From NCBI RefSeq assembly GCF_003722355.1, contig NZ_QWDD01000001.1, forward strand, positions 2,657,001 through 2,721,000: DNA of 64,000 nucleotides. The letters run 5' to 3'. Both the position numbers and the translations under genes were made by a program. Under the pieces are notes generated by a model. The model was not told the DNA's origin. It ran no database searches and was given only the letters and a program-made list of their open reading frames with translations. This document shows positions 26,021-35,347 of the stretch, one piece after another (the first letter of the stretch is position 1; each line of letters starts with the position of its first letter). The stretch comes from Methylocystis hirsuta (GTDB taxonomy: Bacteria; Pseudomonadota; Alphaproteobacteria; Rhizobiales; Beijerinckiaceae).

Positions 26021-28123
26021 ATGCGTCCCTCCCTGCTCGATCCCGTCTTCGGTCGCGTCGCCGCACTGCCCGGCGTCGGACCGAAAACCGCCAGAATGTT
26101 CGATCGGCTCCTCGCCAAGCCCGGAGCCGAAGCGCGCCTCGTCGATCTGCTTTTCCATCTTCCGTCGACCGTCATCGACCGCAGCGTGCGGCCCACGATC
26201 GCCGCCGCGCCGCTCGAGACAATGGTCGTGTTGAAGGCATGCGTCACCGAGCATCGTCGCCCGCAGGGCCGATATTCGAAATCGCCCTATCGCGTGCTTG
26301 TCGAGGATGACACCGGCGACGTCGAACTGGTGTTCTTTCTCGCCAATCCCGACTGGATCGAACGCAGCCTACCGCTTGGCGCGACGCGCTGGATCTCGGG
26401 ACGCATCGAGCTTTATGACGGCCGCCGCCAGATCGTGCATCCGGACCGCGTGCTCGACGAAGCCGGATTGGCGAAGCTCCCCGCATATGAAGCCGTCTAT
26501 GGCCTCACCGAGGGCTTGCAGGCGCGGTATGTCTTACGTGCGACGGAAGAAGCGCTGACGCGCCTGCCGAACCTTCCAGAATGGCAGGACGCCAGCGTTC
26601 TTTCCGCCAACAAGCTTCCCGCATTTGCCGAGGCGCTGCGCGCGGCGCACCGGCCCGCAAGCGCCGATGCGCTCTCGCCGCAGCATCCTGCGCGTCAGCG
26701 TCTCGCGCTCGATGAATTGCTCGCAAGCCAGCTCGCGCTACGCCTCATTCGCGCCAAGATGCGGCGTCCCCCGGGTCGCGCGCACAAGGGCGACGGCCGC
26801 TACGCCCGAGCGATCGAATCCGCCCTGCCGTTTCGCTTGACGCGCGCGCAGCAGCGCACGCTTGACGAAATCCGCGCCGATCTTGCGTCGGAACAGCGCA
26901 TGCTGCGGCTCGTTCAGGGCGACGTCGGATCCGGCAAGACCGTCGTCGCGGCGCTCGCCATCGCGAGCGTGGCCGAGACCGGCCGGCAAAGCGCCTTGAT
27001 GGCGCCGACCGAGATCCTGGCGCGGCAGCACTACGATCGGCTTACGCCAACGCTCGCGTCCGCGGGACTGCGCGTCGCGCTGCTGACAGGCCGCGCCAAA
27101 CCCAGCGAGCGCGCGGCGCTCCACGCCGCCATTGGAGCGGGGGAGGTCGATGTCGTCATCGGCACGCATGCTCTCGTGCAAAGTGATCTCGCCTTTCACG
27201 ACCTCGGCCTCGCCGTCGTCGACGAGCAGCATCGCTTCGGCGTCGAGCAGCGGCTTGCGCTCGGCGCCAAGGGCGACGCCGTCGACGTCCTGGTGATGAC
27301 CGCGACGCCAATCCCGCGCACGCTGGCGCTGACGGCGTTCGGCGACATGGATTGCTCGGCGCTCGACGAAAAGCCGCCCGGCCGCACGCCGATCGCGACG
27401 CGCGCGCTTCCGGCGGAAAGAATCGATGAGGTGATTGCGGGGCTGCGCCGCGCCTTGGCGGAGGGCGCGCGGGCCTATTGGGTCTGTCCGCTCGTCGAGG
27501 AGAATGAGGAGCTGGACCTCTCCGCTGCGCAAGCGCGCCATGCGGATCTCTCAAGGCTTTTTGGAGCGGCGGTCGGCCTCGTTCACGGAAGAATGAAGGG
27601 CGGCGAGAAGGACGCCGTAATGGAAGCCTTTCAGCGCGGCGAGGTCAAAATTCTGGTGGCGACCACGGTCATCGAAGTCGGCGTCGACGTTCCCGAAGCG
27701 ACGATCATGGTCATCGAACACGCCGAGCGCTTCGGCCTTGCGCAGCTGCATCAGCTGCGCGGACGCGTTGGTCGCGGCTCGGGCAAGTCCTCATGCCTGC
27801 TCCTGTACAAGGGCCCGTTAAGCGAAGCGGCGAAAGCGCGGCTGATGATCATACGCCAGACGGAAGACGGATTTCGCATCGCCGAGGAAGATCTGCGGCT
27901 GCGCGGCGAAGGCGAAATTCTCGGCGTGCGGCAGGCCGGTCTGCCGAGCTTTCGGCTCGCCGACCTTTCCGCCCACGCGCGACTCCTCGCCGTGGCGCGC
28001 GACGACGCCGAATTGATTCTGCGTCGCGATCCCGAGCTTGCGAGCGACAGAGGCCAAGCCTTGCGCGCCCTGCTCTACCTCTTCGAACGCAACGACGCCG
28101 TGCGCCTGCTGCGCGCCGGCTGA
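26021..28123 (+). CDS. recG: ATP-dependent DNA helicase RecG
   Basis: 700 aa. The wedge/OB domain (about 1-200) is followed by superfamily 2 helicase motifs: Walker A QGDVGSGKTVVA (about 302-313), TQMAPTE-like block LMAPTEILARQHY, the DExx box VVDEQHRFGVEQR (about 393-405), VMTATPIPRT, and motif VI QLRGRVGRG (about 580). It reverses stalled replication forks and processes branched DNA. Length is typical. It converges on an orphan DNA methyltransferase gene. Confidence 0.96.
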   Translation: MRPSLLDPVFGRVAALPGVGPKTARMFDRLLAKPGAEARLVDLLFHLPSTVIDRSVRPTIAAAPLETMVVLKACVTEHRRPQGRYSKSPYRVLVEDDTGDVELVFFLANPDWIERSLPLGATRWISGRIELYDGRRQIVHPDRVLDEAGLAKLPAYEAVYGLTEGLQARYVLRATEEALTRLPNLPEWQDASVLSANKLPAFAEALRAAHRPASADALSPQHPARQRLALDELLASQLALRLIRAKMRRPPGRAHKGDGRYARAIESALPFRLTRAQQRTLDEIRADLASEQRMLRLVQGDVGSGKTVVAALAIASVAETGRQSALMAPTEILARQHYDRLTPTLASAGLRVALLTGRAKPSERAALHAAIGAGEVDVVIGTHALVQSDLAFHDLGLAVVDEQHRFGVEQRLALGAKGDAVDVLVMTATPIPRTLALTAFGDMDCSALDEKPPGRTPIATRALPAERIDEVIAGLRRALAEGARAYWVCPLVEENEELDLSAAQARHADLSRLFGAAVGLVHGRMKGGEKDAVMEAFQRGEVKILVATTVIEVGVDVPEATIMVIEHAERFGLAQLHQLRGRVGRGSGKSSCLLLYKGPLSEAAKARLMIIRQTEDGFRIAEEDLRLRGEGEILGVRQAGLPSFRLADLSAHARLLAVARDDAELILRRDPELASDRGQALRALLYLFERNDAVRLLRAG

Positions 28124-28130
28124 TGCGACG

Positions 28131-29330
28131 TCACAAGCGACGCGCGATCACGATTCGGTTGCTGTTGACGCCCTTCACATTGTTGGCGACGCCCCAGCAG
28201 TTGCTGGTTTTCGTGAAACTTTGCTCGTTGACGAGCACGCCCAATCGCTCGAACGGAAGATCGTCGAGCGCGCGCCAGACCAGTTGTTCGAGCGGCAGCG
28301 CCCCGCCCCTGACCTCGCCAACCTCGTAAGCGACGTGACCGCCCGGCTTCACGACTCGCGCCAACTCTTCGAAAACGTCGCGAGTCATCGCGCGCCAGTC
28401 TTCCGGCGCGCGAAGCTGCGAGAGGCGGATGCTCTCGGCCTCGATTCCCGCGAACCAGTTGCGCAGCCAATTGTCGCCGCGATAGTCGACGACGTCGAGA
28501 AAGGGCGGCGAGGTGACCACGAGATCAACCGTCGCATCTGCGATGTGCTGCAAATGCGCGGCGTCCGCCACGACGAGCTGCGCGTCGCAGGCCGTCGGCC
28601 CCTCCTCCGCCAGAAGCGCGCGCGATTTCTTGAAAATCAGCTCGGCGATGTCGCGGCGCGGCGGCGTTTGTTCCCGACGCGCATTGATTTTCAATTGCGC
28701 CTTCACCGAAACGGCCTGGTTCGGCGGCATCGTATAGACGGAAAAAAACCCGGGAGAATGGCCGGTCAATCGATTGAGCGCCACCATTCGGATCCAGTCG
28801 TCGACGGCGTCGAGACGTCGGTCATGCTCGCGCGCGAACAGATACGCACGCAGCGCGCAAATCTGCCGCAACGTCTCGGAATGATAGAAGGCGCGAAGGT
28901 CGTCGCGTTCGACGTCGCCGCGTCCCCAGGGCGCGGCCGCGAGCCTGGCCTCGATCTCGCAAAGCGCAGGAGGCCGCAGCCGCGGGCGCGTCAGCAGCAG
29001 CGACAGCGGATTGGCGTCGGAGCCGATGGGCCTCCGCCCCATCAGCGCCGCTTGCAGGATGGTCGTGCCACGGCCCATGAACGGATCGCAGACGACATCT
29101 CCCGGCTGCGTCAGCCGATCGATGAAAAAGGCCGGGAGCTGCGGTTTGAAACAGGCGCGATAGCTGATCTCATGCAGCGGATGCGCGCGCCTTTGCCCGG
29201 CGGTCCAGAAGGCGTTGAGGTAATAAGGAACGCCGTCTGCGACGACGGCCCGGGTCGCCGCGCCGAATTCTGCCGACCAACGCAGGTCGTGGAAGAATTC
29301 CGTTTCCGCGAGCTTTTCAACTGCGCTCAT
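28131..29330 (-). CDS. Orphan DNA amino-methyltransferase (N6-A or N4-C)
   Basis: 399 aa. The SAM-binding motif I is DPFMGRGTTILQAAL (about 92-106) and the catalytic motif IV is TSPPFLDVVDY (about 284-294). Motif I comes before IV, with about 180 residues between, so it differs from the common beta-class order. The TSPP form occurs in both N4-cytosine and N6-adenine enzymes, so the modified base is undecided. There is no restriction endonuclease gene nearby. It starts two bases after the stop of a HigA-like regulator on the same strand, so the two are probably one transcript. Confidence 0.85.
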   Translation of the reverse strand: MSAVEKLAETEFFHDLRWSAEFGAATRAVVADGVPYYLNAFWTAGQRRAHPLHEISYRACFKPQLPAFFIDRLTQPGDVVCDPFMGRGTTILQAALMGRRPIGSDANPLSLLLTRPRLRPPALCEIEARLAAAPWGRGDVERDDLRAFYHSETLRQICALRAYLFAREHDRRLDAVDDWIRMVALNRLTGHSPGFFSVYTMPPNQAVSVKAQLKINARREQTPPRRDIAELIFKKSRALLAEEGPTACDAQLVVADAAHLQHIADATVDLVVTSPPFLDVVDYRGDNWLRNWFAGIEAESIRLSQLRAPEDWRAMTRDVFEELARVVKPGGHVAYEVGEVRGGALPLEQLVWRALDDLPFERLGVLVNEQSFTKTSNCWGVANNVKGVNSNRIVIARRL

Positions 29331-29332
29331 GC

Positions 29333-29629
29333 TTAGTCGCGCTGACGATCGGCGAGGCTCGGCAGCGACTTGATTCTCGCCCCGGCCGCGCGGCGGGCGA
29401 GAGAAAGCTCATATTGCGTCTGCAGTTCCAACCAATCTTCGGGCTGGACGCCGAACCAGTGTCCGAGTCGCAGCGCCGTATCGGCGGTGACGCCCCGCTG
29501 GCCGTTGAGGATGGCGGTGACCCGATTCACCGGCACGTCGATATCTCGCGCCAGATCCGACGCCGTCAGTCCGAGTTCCTGCAAATGACGGGCAAGAATT
29601 TCGCCAGGATGCGACATCCCATTCTCCAT
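29333..29629 (-). CDS. higA: HigA-family antitoxin/regulator (no HigB partner)
   Basis: 98 aa from ATG 29629; ATG 29617 is also possible and the frame stays open up to 29803. It shows the HigA/VapI pattern: HPGEILARHLQELGLTASDL (about 7-26), the helix-turn-helix DIDVPVNRVTAILNGQRGV, and LRLGHWFGVQPEDWLELQ. HigA proteins repress their own promoter and neutralise the HigB RNase, normally encoded just upstream. No HigB-like frame is visible on either side. It is directly followed by the DNA methyltransferase, so it may control that gene instead. Confidence 0.85.
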   Translation of the reverse strand: MENGMSHPGEILARHLQELGLTASDLARDIDVPVNRVTAILNGQRGVTADTALRLGHWFGVQPEDWLELQTQYELSLARRAAGARIKSLPSLADRQRD

Positions 29630-29831
29630 CGACGCCAGTTTGGATTTTGACGGGCGCGCGCGAACGCTCTTGCGTCGCAGATGCGTCTGTCGACGCGCAT
29701 TTGCTGGCGCTTCCTGCCGAACGCCGATCAAAAATCTTCTGGTGAGCTCTTCATGGTAGCGGCCCATGTTCCGCCCCCGCCGAATATTGTTTTCGTAAAC
29801 CATATTATCTGGTCCGTAAACTCGGCTGAGG

Positions 29832-30959
29832 TCACGAAGCGCTTTCGCCCTCGATCCATTTGGCGCGCGTTTCGGCGATGAAGTCGGCGAGGCGCCCGGC
29901 GCCGATGGCTGCGCGCAGGCCCGCCATCAGCTCCTGATAATAGGCGACATTGGCCTGCGTCAGCAGCATCATCCCGAGGATTTCCCCCGCTTTGACGAGG
30001 TGATGCAGATAGGCGCGCGAATAATCGCGCGCGGCGGGGCAGGATGACTGCTCGTCGAGCGGCCGCGGATCGTCGGCGTGGCGCGCATTGCGCAACGTCA
30101 CCCGTCCGTGGCGGGTATAGGCAAGGCCATGTCGGCCGGCGCGAGTCGGCATCACGCAGTCAAACATGTCGATTCCCCGCGCGACGGCCTGAACGATGTC
30201 GTCAGGTGCGCCCACACCCATTAGATAACGAGGTTTTGATTCGGGCAAATGCGGGGCGGTCGTCTCGAGCATGTCGAGCATCACGTCCTGAGGTTCGCCG
30301 ACGGCCAGACCGCCAACAGCGATCCCGTGGAACTCCATGCCGGCGAGCGCCTTGGCGCTTTCGATCCGAAGACGCTTCGATTCGCCGCCTTGCACGATGC
30401 CGAACACCGCCCTGCCCGGGCGTTCGCGAAACGCCTTACGCGAACGCTCCGCCCAACGCAGCGAAAGACGCATGGCGCGTTCGGCCTCGCTTTCCGAACA
30501 TGGCAGGCGCACGCATTCATCGAGCTGCATCTGGATGTCCGAGCCCAAGAGATCCTGAATTTCCATCGAGCGCTCAGGCGAAAGATGATGGCGCGAACCG
30601 TCGATATGCGACTGGAAGGTCACGCCGCTTTCATCGAGCTTGCGCAGCTTCGCAAGCGACATCACCTGAAAGCCGCCGGAATCCGTCAAGATCGGATAGG
30701 GCCAGCGCATGAATTCATGCAGTCCGCCCAGCCGCGCGATCCGCTCTGCGCCCGGTCGCAGCATGAGATGATAGACATTGCCGAGCAGAATGTCGGCGCC
30801 GGCGGCGCGCACGTCCTCGGCGAACATCGCCTTCACCGTCGCCGCGGTGCCGACCGGCATGAAGACCGGCGTACGGATGATTCCACGCGGCGTCTGAATC
30901 TCGCCCTGGCGGGCAAGCCCGTCGGTCGCCAGAACGGAGAAAGAAAAAGCCTGCGTCAC
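29832..30959 (-). CDS. tgt: tRNA-guanine transglycosylase
   Basis: 375 aa from a GTG start. It swaps guanine-34 for preQ1 in tRNAs with GUN anticodons during queuosine formation. Catalytic and substrate regions are visible: [12 protein letters not shown] with the first Asp (about 91-102), and the nucleophile region [15 protein letters not shown] (about 260-274). The C-terminal zinc site is unusual: where most bacterial enzymes have CxCxxC followed by His, this one reads SSCPAAR then YSRAYLHHL, keeping one Cys and the His. Start overlaps the stop of the preceding small gene (GTGA), within the queA-tgt operon. Confidence 0.94.
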   Translation of the reverse strand: MTQAFSFSVLATDGLARQGEIQTPRGIIRTPVFMPVGTAATVKAMFAEDVRAAGADILLGNVYHLMLRPGAERIARLGGLHEFMRWPYPILTDSGGFQVMSLAKLRKLDESGVTFQSHIDGSRHHLSPERSMEIQDLLGSDIQMQLDECVRLPCSESEAERAMRLSLRWAERSRKAFRERPGRAVFGIVQGGESKRLRIESAKALAGMEFHGIAVGGLAVGEPQDVMLDMLETTAPHLPESKPRYLMGVGAPDDIVQAVARGIDMFDCVMPTRAGRHGLAYTRHGRVTLRNARHADDPRPLDEQSSCPAARDYSRAYLHHLVKAGEILGMMLLTQANVAYYQELMAGLRAAIGAGRLADFIAETRAKWIEGESAS

Positions 30960-31288
30960 TTGTTGTCCTTCGCGCCGAGTACGGCGAGCTTCACGATGCG
31001 ATAGCGACCGCTGTCGCTTTCATTGAACCACACGGAGAACTCTGACCCGACCATTATCGTCGCGTCGCGCAGGTCAGATCGCCAGCTCTCTCCATGACCG
31101 AAGTCGATTCGTCCGTCGCGCCGCAGGATGAATGGACGCACGCTGTCGCCGTCGAGCGCGAATGCGCCAAAAAGATCCCATGCCGAAACGATTCGCGCGC
31201 CATCGATCCGCGCATCAATGGTCATCGGCGCTTCTTTCGGGTCGTCGCGCCACAGCGCTATAATGCGCACGTCTCGGGCGGCGCTCAT
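30956..31288 (-). CDS. Small unknown protein between queA and tgt
   Basis: 110 aa from ATG 31288. It overlaps queA upstream (ATGA) and tgt downstream (GTGA), each by four bases, so all three genes are translationally coupled. The protein looks soluble and beta-rich ([20 protein letters not shown]) without signal peptide, membrane helix or known motif. Its position inside a tRNA-modification operon suggests a link with queuosine synthesis, or simple hitch-hiking. Family not recognised. Confidence 0.75.
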   Translation of the reverse strand: MSAARDVRIIALWRDDPKEAPMTIDARIDGARIVSAWDLFGAFALDGDSVRPFILRRDGRIDFGHGESWRSDLRDATIMVGSEFSVWFNESDSGRYRIVKLAVLGAKDNK

Positions 31289-32346
31289 TTTTCGCAACGC
31301 TGCAGCAGACAGGCGTCGCCGTAGGAATAAAAGCGATAGCCGCTTTCGATGGCATGCGCATAGGCGGCCTTCATGCGCTCGAGGCCGGCGAATGCGGCGA
31401 CCAGCATGAATAGCGTCGAGCGCGGGAGATGGAAATTGGTGAGCAGCATGTCCACGGCGCGGAAACGATAGCCGGGCGTAATGAAGATCCGCGTGCGCGC
31501 GGCATAAGGCGCAAGCCGTCCGGTCTCGTCGGCCGCGCTTTCGAGCACGCGCAACGCCGTCGTGCCGACGGCGACGATGCGCCCGCCTCCCGCCCGCGCG
31601 TCGTTCAGCGCCTGCGCCGTTTCAGCGTCAAGCCGCGCGAATTCCTCGTGCATCCTGTGCAGGTCCGTGTCCTCCGCCTTCACGGGAAGAAAGGTGCCGG
31701 CGCCCACATGCAGCGTCACGCTGTAAAGACGAACGCCGCGCGCTTCGATCGCCGCCAGCAGCTGCGGCGTGAAGTGCAGGCCGGCGGTCGGCGCCGCCAC
31801 CGCTCCCGCCTCGCGCGCAAAAATCGTCTGATAGTCACTTTCGTCACGCGCGTCGGCCGAACGCTTGCCCGCGATATAGGGCGGCAGGGGCATGACGCCC
31901 GCCTGCTCTATTGCGATATCCAGAGCGGGTCCGTGAAGCTCGAAAGCAAGCGTAATCTCTCCTTCGTCGCCCTTCGCTTCGACGCGAGCGTCGATTGCGC
32001 CCCCATGGCCCATAAAGCTTATGCGATCTCCGATCGCGAGCTTCTTTGCCGGGCGCATCAGCGCGCGCCAGCGGGAGGCGTCCAGCCGTTCGATCAGCGT
32101 CGCTTCGACATTGGCGCTCAGCGCGCCGCGAAAGCGCCGACCGGAAAGCCGCGCGTGAATGACGCGCGAATCATTGACGACGAGCGCGTCGCCATCGCGC
32201 AGATAATTGGGAAGGTCCAGCACGCGCCGATCTTCGAAGCCTTCCTTCGCCGGCACGACCAGCATGCGCGCGCGGTCGCGGGGATTTGCAGGCCGCAGCG
32301 CAATGCGCTCGGCCGGAAGTTCGAAATCGAAAAGATCGACGCGCAT
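31285..32346 (-). CDS. queA: S-adenosylmethionine:tRNA ribosyltransferase-isomerase
   Basis: 353 aa. It uses the ribosyl part of SAM to build epoxyqueuosine from preQ1-tRNA, the step after Tgt. Family marks are the start [20 protein letters not shown], the block [15 protein letters not shown] (about 53-67), and the strongly conserved [17 protein letters not shown] (about 163-179) and [17 protein letters not shown] (about 310-326). Length is normal. It is the first gene of the three-gene operon. Confidence 0.96.
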   Translation of the reverse strand: MRVDLFDFELPAERIALRPANPRDRARMLVVPAKEGFEDRRVLDLPNYLRDGDALVVNDSRVIHARLSGRRFRGALSANVEATLIERLDASRWRALMRPAKKLAIGDRISFMGHGGAIDARVEAKGDEGEITLAFELHGPALDIAIEQAGVMPLPPYIAGKRSADARDESDYQTIFAREAGAVAAPTAGLHFTPQLLAAIEARGVRLYSVTLHVGAGTFLPVKAEDTDLHRMHEEFARLDAETAQALNDARAGGGRIVAVGTTALRVLESAADETGRLAPYAARTRIFITPGYRFRAVDMLLTNFHLPRSTLFMLVAAFAGLERMKAAYAHAIESGYRFYSYGDACLLQRCEK

Positions 32347-32411
32347 GCAAGCTCATATAAAGATGGCCGGGACAAGCCCGGCCATATGACGCGTCGGCTG
32401 CAGCAACGTCC

Positions 32412-32867
32412 CTAGCCCAACGTCGCCTTGACGATCTTGTCGGGATCTTTCACCGGCTCGCCGCGCTTGATCTTATCGACATTCTCCATGCCGGAGATCA
32501 CCTCGCCCCAGACCGTATATTTGTTGTCAAGGAAGCGCGCGTCATCGAAGCAGATGAAGAACTGCGAATTGGCGCTGTCGGGGCTTTGCGCGCGGGCCAT
32601 CGAGCAGGTGCCGCGCACATGCGGCGTGCTGTTGAATTCGGCCTTGAGGTCTGGATATTGCGATCCGCCCGTGCCCGTGCCGCGCGGGCACCCAGTCTGA
32701 GCCATGAAGCCGTCAATCACGCGATGAAAGACGATGCCGTCGTAGAATCCTTCCGAGACGAGCTTCTTGATATGCGCAACATGATTGGGCGCGAGGTCTG
32801 AACGAAGTTTGATGACGACCGGTCCCTTGGTCGTCTCAAGCGTCATGGTGTCGGCGGCTTCGGTCAT
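32412..32867 (-). CDS. Cytoplasmic peptidyl-prolyl cis-trans isomerase (cyclophilin)
   Basis: 151 aa. ATG 32867 is preferred over the ATG at 32873 because AAAGGA lies seven bases upstream of it. Cyclophilin motifs: FHRVIDGFMAQTGCPRGTG with the catalytic Arg (about 42-60), MARAQSPDSANSQFFICFDD (about 83-102) and FLDNKYTVWGEVISGM. No signal peptide, so it is the cytoplasmic member of a pair; the next gene upstream encodes the exported member. It folds proline-containing proteins. Confidence 0.93.
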   Translation of the reverse strand: MTEAADTMTLETTKGPVVIKLRSDLAPNHVAHIKKLVSEGFYDGIVFHRVIDGFMAQTGCPRGTGTGGSQYPDLKAEFNSTPHVRGTCSMARAQSPDSANSQFFICFDDARFLDNKYTVWGEVISGMENVDKIKRGEPVKDPDKIVKATLG

Positions 32868-32909
32868 GATCATTTCCTTTGATTTTTGCAGGCGTAGCGG
32901 CTCTTGAAC

Positions 32910-33461
32910 TCAGCTCTCGTCGCCAGCGACGCGCATCTTGATGATCTTGTCCGGATTGTCGACCATGCCGTTATTGGACTTCTCGCCCTTCTTGATCTTG
33001 TCGACGACATCCATGCCCGACACGACTTCGCCGAACACCGTATATTTGCCGTTGAGCTGCGGCGTGTCGGCGTAGCAGATGAAGAATTGTGAATTGCCGG
33101 AATTCACGTCGCCACCTTCGCGCGCCATTCCAACTGTGCCGCGCTTGAACGGCGTATCCGTAAACTCGGCCTTCAGATCGGTATAGCGCGAACCTTGCAT
33201 TCCGGTGCCGGTTGGGTCGCCAGCTTGCGCCATAAAGCCGTCGATGACGCGATGGAATACAATGCCGTCGTAGAAATGCTCCTTCGCGAGCTTCTCAATG
33301 CGCTCGACATGCTTGGGCGCGAGATCAGGCCGCAGCTTGATGGTGACGCGGCCATCCTTTGTGTCGAGATAAAGGAGATGATCATCTGCCGCTCCAACGG
33401 GCGCGGCGCTAAGCGCGGCGGCGGCCGCGGCGGCAAGGATGAGACGGCGCGTGAATTTCAT
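32910..33461 (-). CDS. Exported peptidyl-prolyl cis-trans isomerase (cyclophilin)
   Basis: 183 aa with a cleavable signal peptide (about 1-24, ending VGAAD). Cyclophilin core: FHRVIDGFMAQAGDPTGTG (about 70-88), MAREGGDVNSGNSQFFICYA and LNGKYTVFGEVVSGMDVVDK. It should assist folding in the periplasm. It forms a tandem with the cytoplasmic cyclophilin (42 bases downstream) and follows coaD by nine bases, so coaD-ppi-ppi is probably one operon. Confidence 0.94.
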   Translation of the reverse strand: MKFTRRLILAAAAAAALSAAPVGAADDHLLYLDTKDGRVTIKLRPDLAPKHVERIEKLAKEHFYDGIVFHRVIDGFMAQAGDPTGTGMQGSRYTDLKAEFTDTPFKRGTVGMAREGGDVNSGNSQFFICYADTPQLNGKYTVFGEVVSGMDVVDKIKKGEKSNNGMVDNPDKIIKMRVAGDES

Positions 33462-33470
33462 GAAGCCTCC

Positions 33471-33995
33471 CTATGTATTGCCGCGCCTTTTTATGGCGCG
33501 TTTGAGTGCGGCGACGGCGGCGGCCGGCGCAAAGGCCGACACGTCGCCGCCAAGCGCCGCGATCTGGCGCACGAAGGTTCCGCTGACATGGCGTAGCCCT
33601 GGCGAAGCCGGCAGGAAAATCGTGCGAATGTCGGGCGCGAGCGTCCCGTTCATCCCCGCCATCTGCATCTCATAGTCGAAATCGGCGCTATCGCGCAAAC
33701 CGCGGAGAATGGCGCAGGCGCCGTGCTGGCGCGCCGCCTCAACGACAAGTCCGTCAAAGCCCGCGACCTCGAAGCCGCAAGATGCGCCCAGGCCGGCGCA
33801 GGCGTCGCGAATGACCGCCGCGCGCTCGTCGAAAGAGAGCCACGGCTCCTTGCCGTGGTGCACGCCGATCGCGACGACGATCCTGTCAAACAGCGCCCCG
33901 CCCTGCGCCATCACGTCGAGATGGCCAAAGGTCAAGGGGTCGAACGTGCCGGGGTAGAGGGCCGTCCGCGCGGTGGTGGCAGAGGTGGCGATCAT
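33471..33995 (-). CDS. coaD: Phosphopantetheine adenylyltransferase
   Basis: 174 aa. It catalyses the fourth step of coenzyme A synthesis, adenylation of 4'-phosphopantetheine. The nucleotidyltransferase signature is [15 protein letters not shown] (15-29, with the GHLD version of HxGH), and the second block is [17 protein letters not shown] near residues 141-157. Slightly longer than the usual 160 residues at the N-terminus. First gene of the coaD-ppi-ppi set. Confidence 0.95.
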   Translation of the reverse strand: MIATSATTARTALYPGTFDPLTFGHLDVMAQGGALFDRIVVAIGVHHGKEPWLSFDERAAVIRDACAGLGASCGFEVAGFDGLVVEAARQHGACAILRGLRDSADFDYEMQMAGMNGTLAPDIRTIFLPASPGLRHVSGTFVRQIAALGGDVSAFAPAAAVAALKRAIKRRGNT

Positions 33996-34202
33996 CGCAG
34001 CGGTATAGGAGATTTTGCGCGGTTTCGCGAGACGGCGAGCGCCTTCGCCGCCACAACCCGCTGCGCGCCGGCTACGATTGCCCGGAAATCGCGCCCTGGC
34101 GCTGCTTTTCGGACACGCCTCACTCGCGCGTTGCGAGCGGAGCGCTACAATAGATCAGGCGCATCCGGCGTGAATGGCCGGACCTATGAAGGAGACTCCA
34201 GC

Positions 34203-34556
34203 ATGGGACTTTTGGATTTTCTGACCGGAAAAGGCAAACCGGGGCCTGCCCCAGACGCACTCAAGAAAACGGCCGAGGCTACCCCTAAGGCTGAAGAGAA
34301 GCCTGCTGCCGCAGGGTCGTCCGCGACAGAGACCTTCTACGTCGTGAAGCTAGGCGACACGCTGTGGAAGATCGCCGAAGCGCATTACGGCGCCGGCAAG
34401 GGCGCCAAATATATGGAGATCTTCGAGGCCAATCGGCCGATGCTGACCGATCCCGACAAGATCCAACCAGGCCAACGCCTGCGCATCCCAGGCACGCCGA
34501 CTGGTCCCTCGGCCGGGGGCGAGTGGAAGCCTCCAAGCGAAATCGCCAGCAAATAG
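34203..34556 (+). CDS. LysM-domain protein
   Basis: 117 aa, with GAAGGAG upstream of ATG 34203. An Ala/Pro/Lys-rich linker (about 10-42) leads to one LysM domain (about 45-95): [20 protein letters not shown] then [20 protein letters not shown]. The N-terminus [12 protein letters not shown] has no Sec signal, as in E. coli YgaU (Kbp), a small LysM protein, but the BON domain of Kbp is missing. LysM binds peptidoglycan or, in Kbp, potassium together with BON; the role here is open. Confidence 0.85.
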   Translation: MGLLDFLTGKGKPGPAPDALKKTAEATPKAEEKPAAAGSSATETFYVVKLGDTLWKIAEAHYGAGKGAKYMEIFEANRPMLTDPDKIQPGQRLRIPGTPTGPSAGGEWKPPSEIASK

Positions 34557-34624
34557 GCTTAGCCGACAGCTTCGCTTCTGGGCCGAGCAGATCCCGGACA
34601 GGCGCCATAAGCGCTAGGGCCGAA

Positions 34625-35221
34625 TTAGACCTTCGTCGCGTCGAAGGCGGGGACGGCGCGCGCAAATTCCTTAAGCCACGAGACGAGACCGGGATGCTCC
34701 TGTCGCCATGCGCCCGCGAAACGCAAATCAAGATAGCCCAGCGCGCAGGCGACCGCGATATGGCCGATGTCGATCGAGCCGGCGGGCGGGGCTGCGTCGA
34801 GCGCGCCGAGCGCCCGATCGATTTTGCCTTGCTGAAGCGCGATCGCCTCATCGTAGCGTAAGTCTTCTGGGCGATTGAACGTTTCGTAGCGGATCAATAG
34901 AGCGGCGTCATTGATCCCATCGCCGAGCGCTTGCAGCCGCAAGGCCGCGAAGCGGACCGTGGGCTCGGTCGGAATGATGCGCCCGCCGCCGGCGAGATGA
35001 TCCAGATATTCGGCGATGACGCGACTGTCATACAGCGACGATCCGTCCTCCAGAACCAACGTCGGGATTTTACCGAGCGGGTTCTGACGACGCAGACTGT
35101 CGGCGGGATCGGACGCATCGGCGGTCGCGATTTCGATCCTTTCCGACAAGCCGAGCAGGTCGGCGGCGATTCGGATCTTTCGGGCGTAGGGCGAAGCGGG
35201 ATGAGAGCGCAGAACGAGCAA
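34625..35221 (-). CDS. Glutathione S-transferase family protein
   Basis: 198 aa. The thioredoxin-fold half begins RSHPASPYARKIRIAADLL and holds the glutathione-site block GKIPTLVLEDGSSLYDSRVI (about 50-69), followed by a helical C-terminal domain with IDIGHIAVACALGYLDLRF. The Ser/Tyr catalytic residue is most likely Ser in the SPYARK motif. Different from the Nu-class enzyme at 22754. Substrate is unknown. Confidence 0.88.
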   Translation of the reverse strand: MLVLRSHPASPYARKIRIAADLLGLSERIEIATADASDPADSLRRQNPLGKIPTLVLEDGSSLYDSRVIAEYLDHLAGGGRIIPTEPTVRFAALRLQALGDGINDAALLIRYETFNRPEDLRYDEAIALQQGKIDRALGALDAAPPAGSIDIGHIAVACALGYLDLRFAGAWRQEHPGLVSWLKEFARAVPAFDATKV

Positions 35222-35347
35222 GCGAACTCCTTGACAGTATCGCCGGTGTGGGTTGTTCTTGATGGCACGTCGCGTTCAGCAGTAGCAACATCTGCCTTTA
35301 CCGCGCAAAATTCTTTTATCGCCGCTCGAGCGGCGCCGCACGTTGAA

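Noticed and set aside
29630..29830. A HigB toxin gene upstream of the HigA-like regulator
   Set aside because: None of the frames shows HigB features; the open frame ahead of HigA is basic and short.
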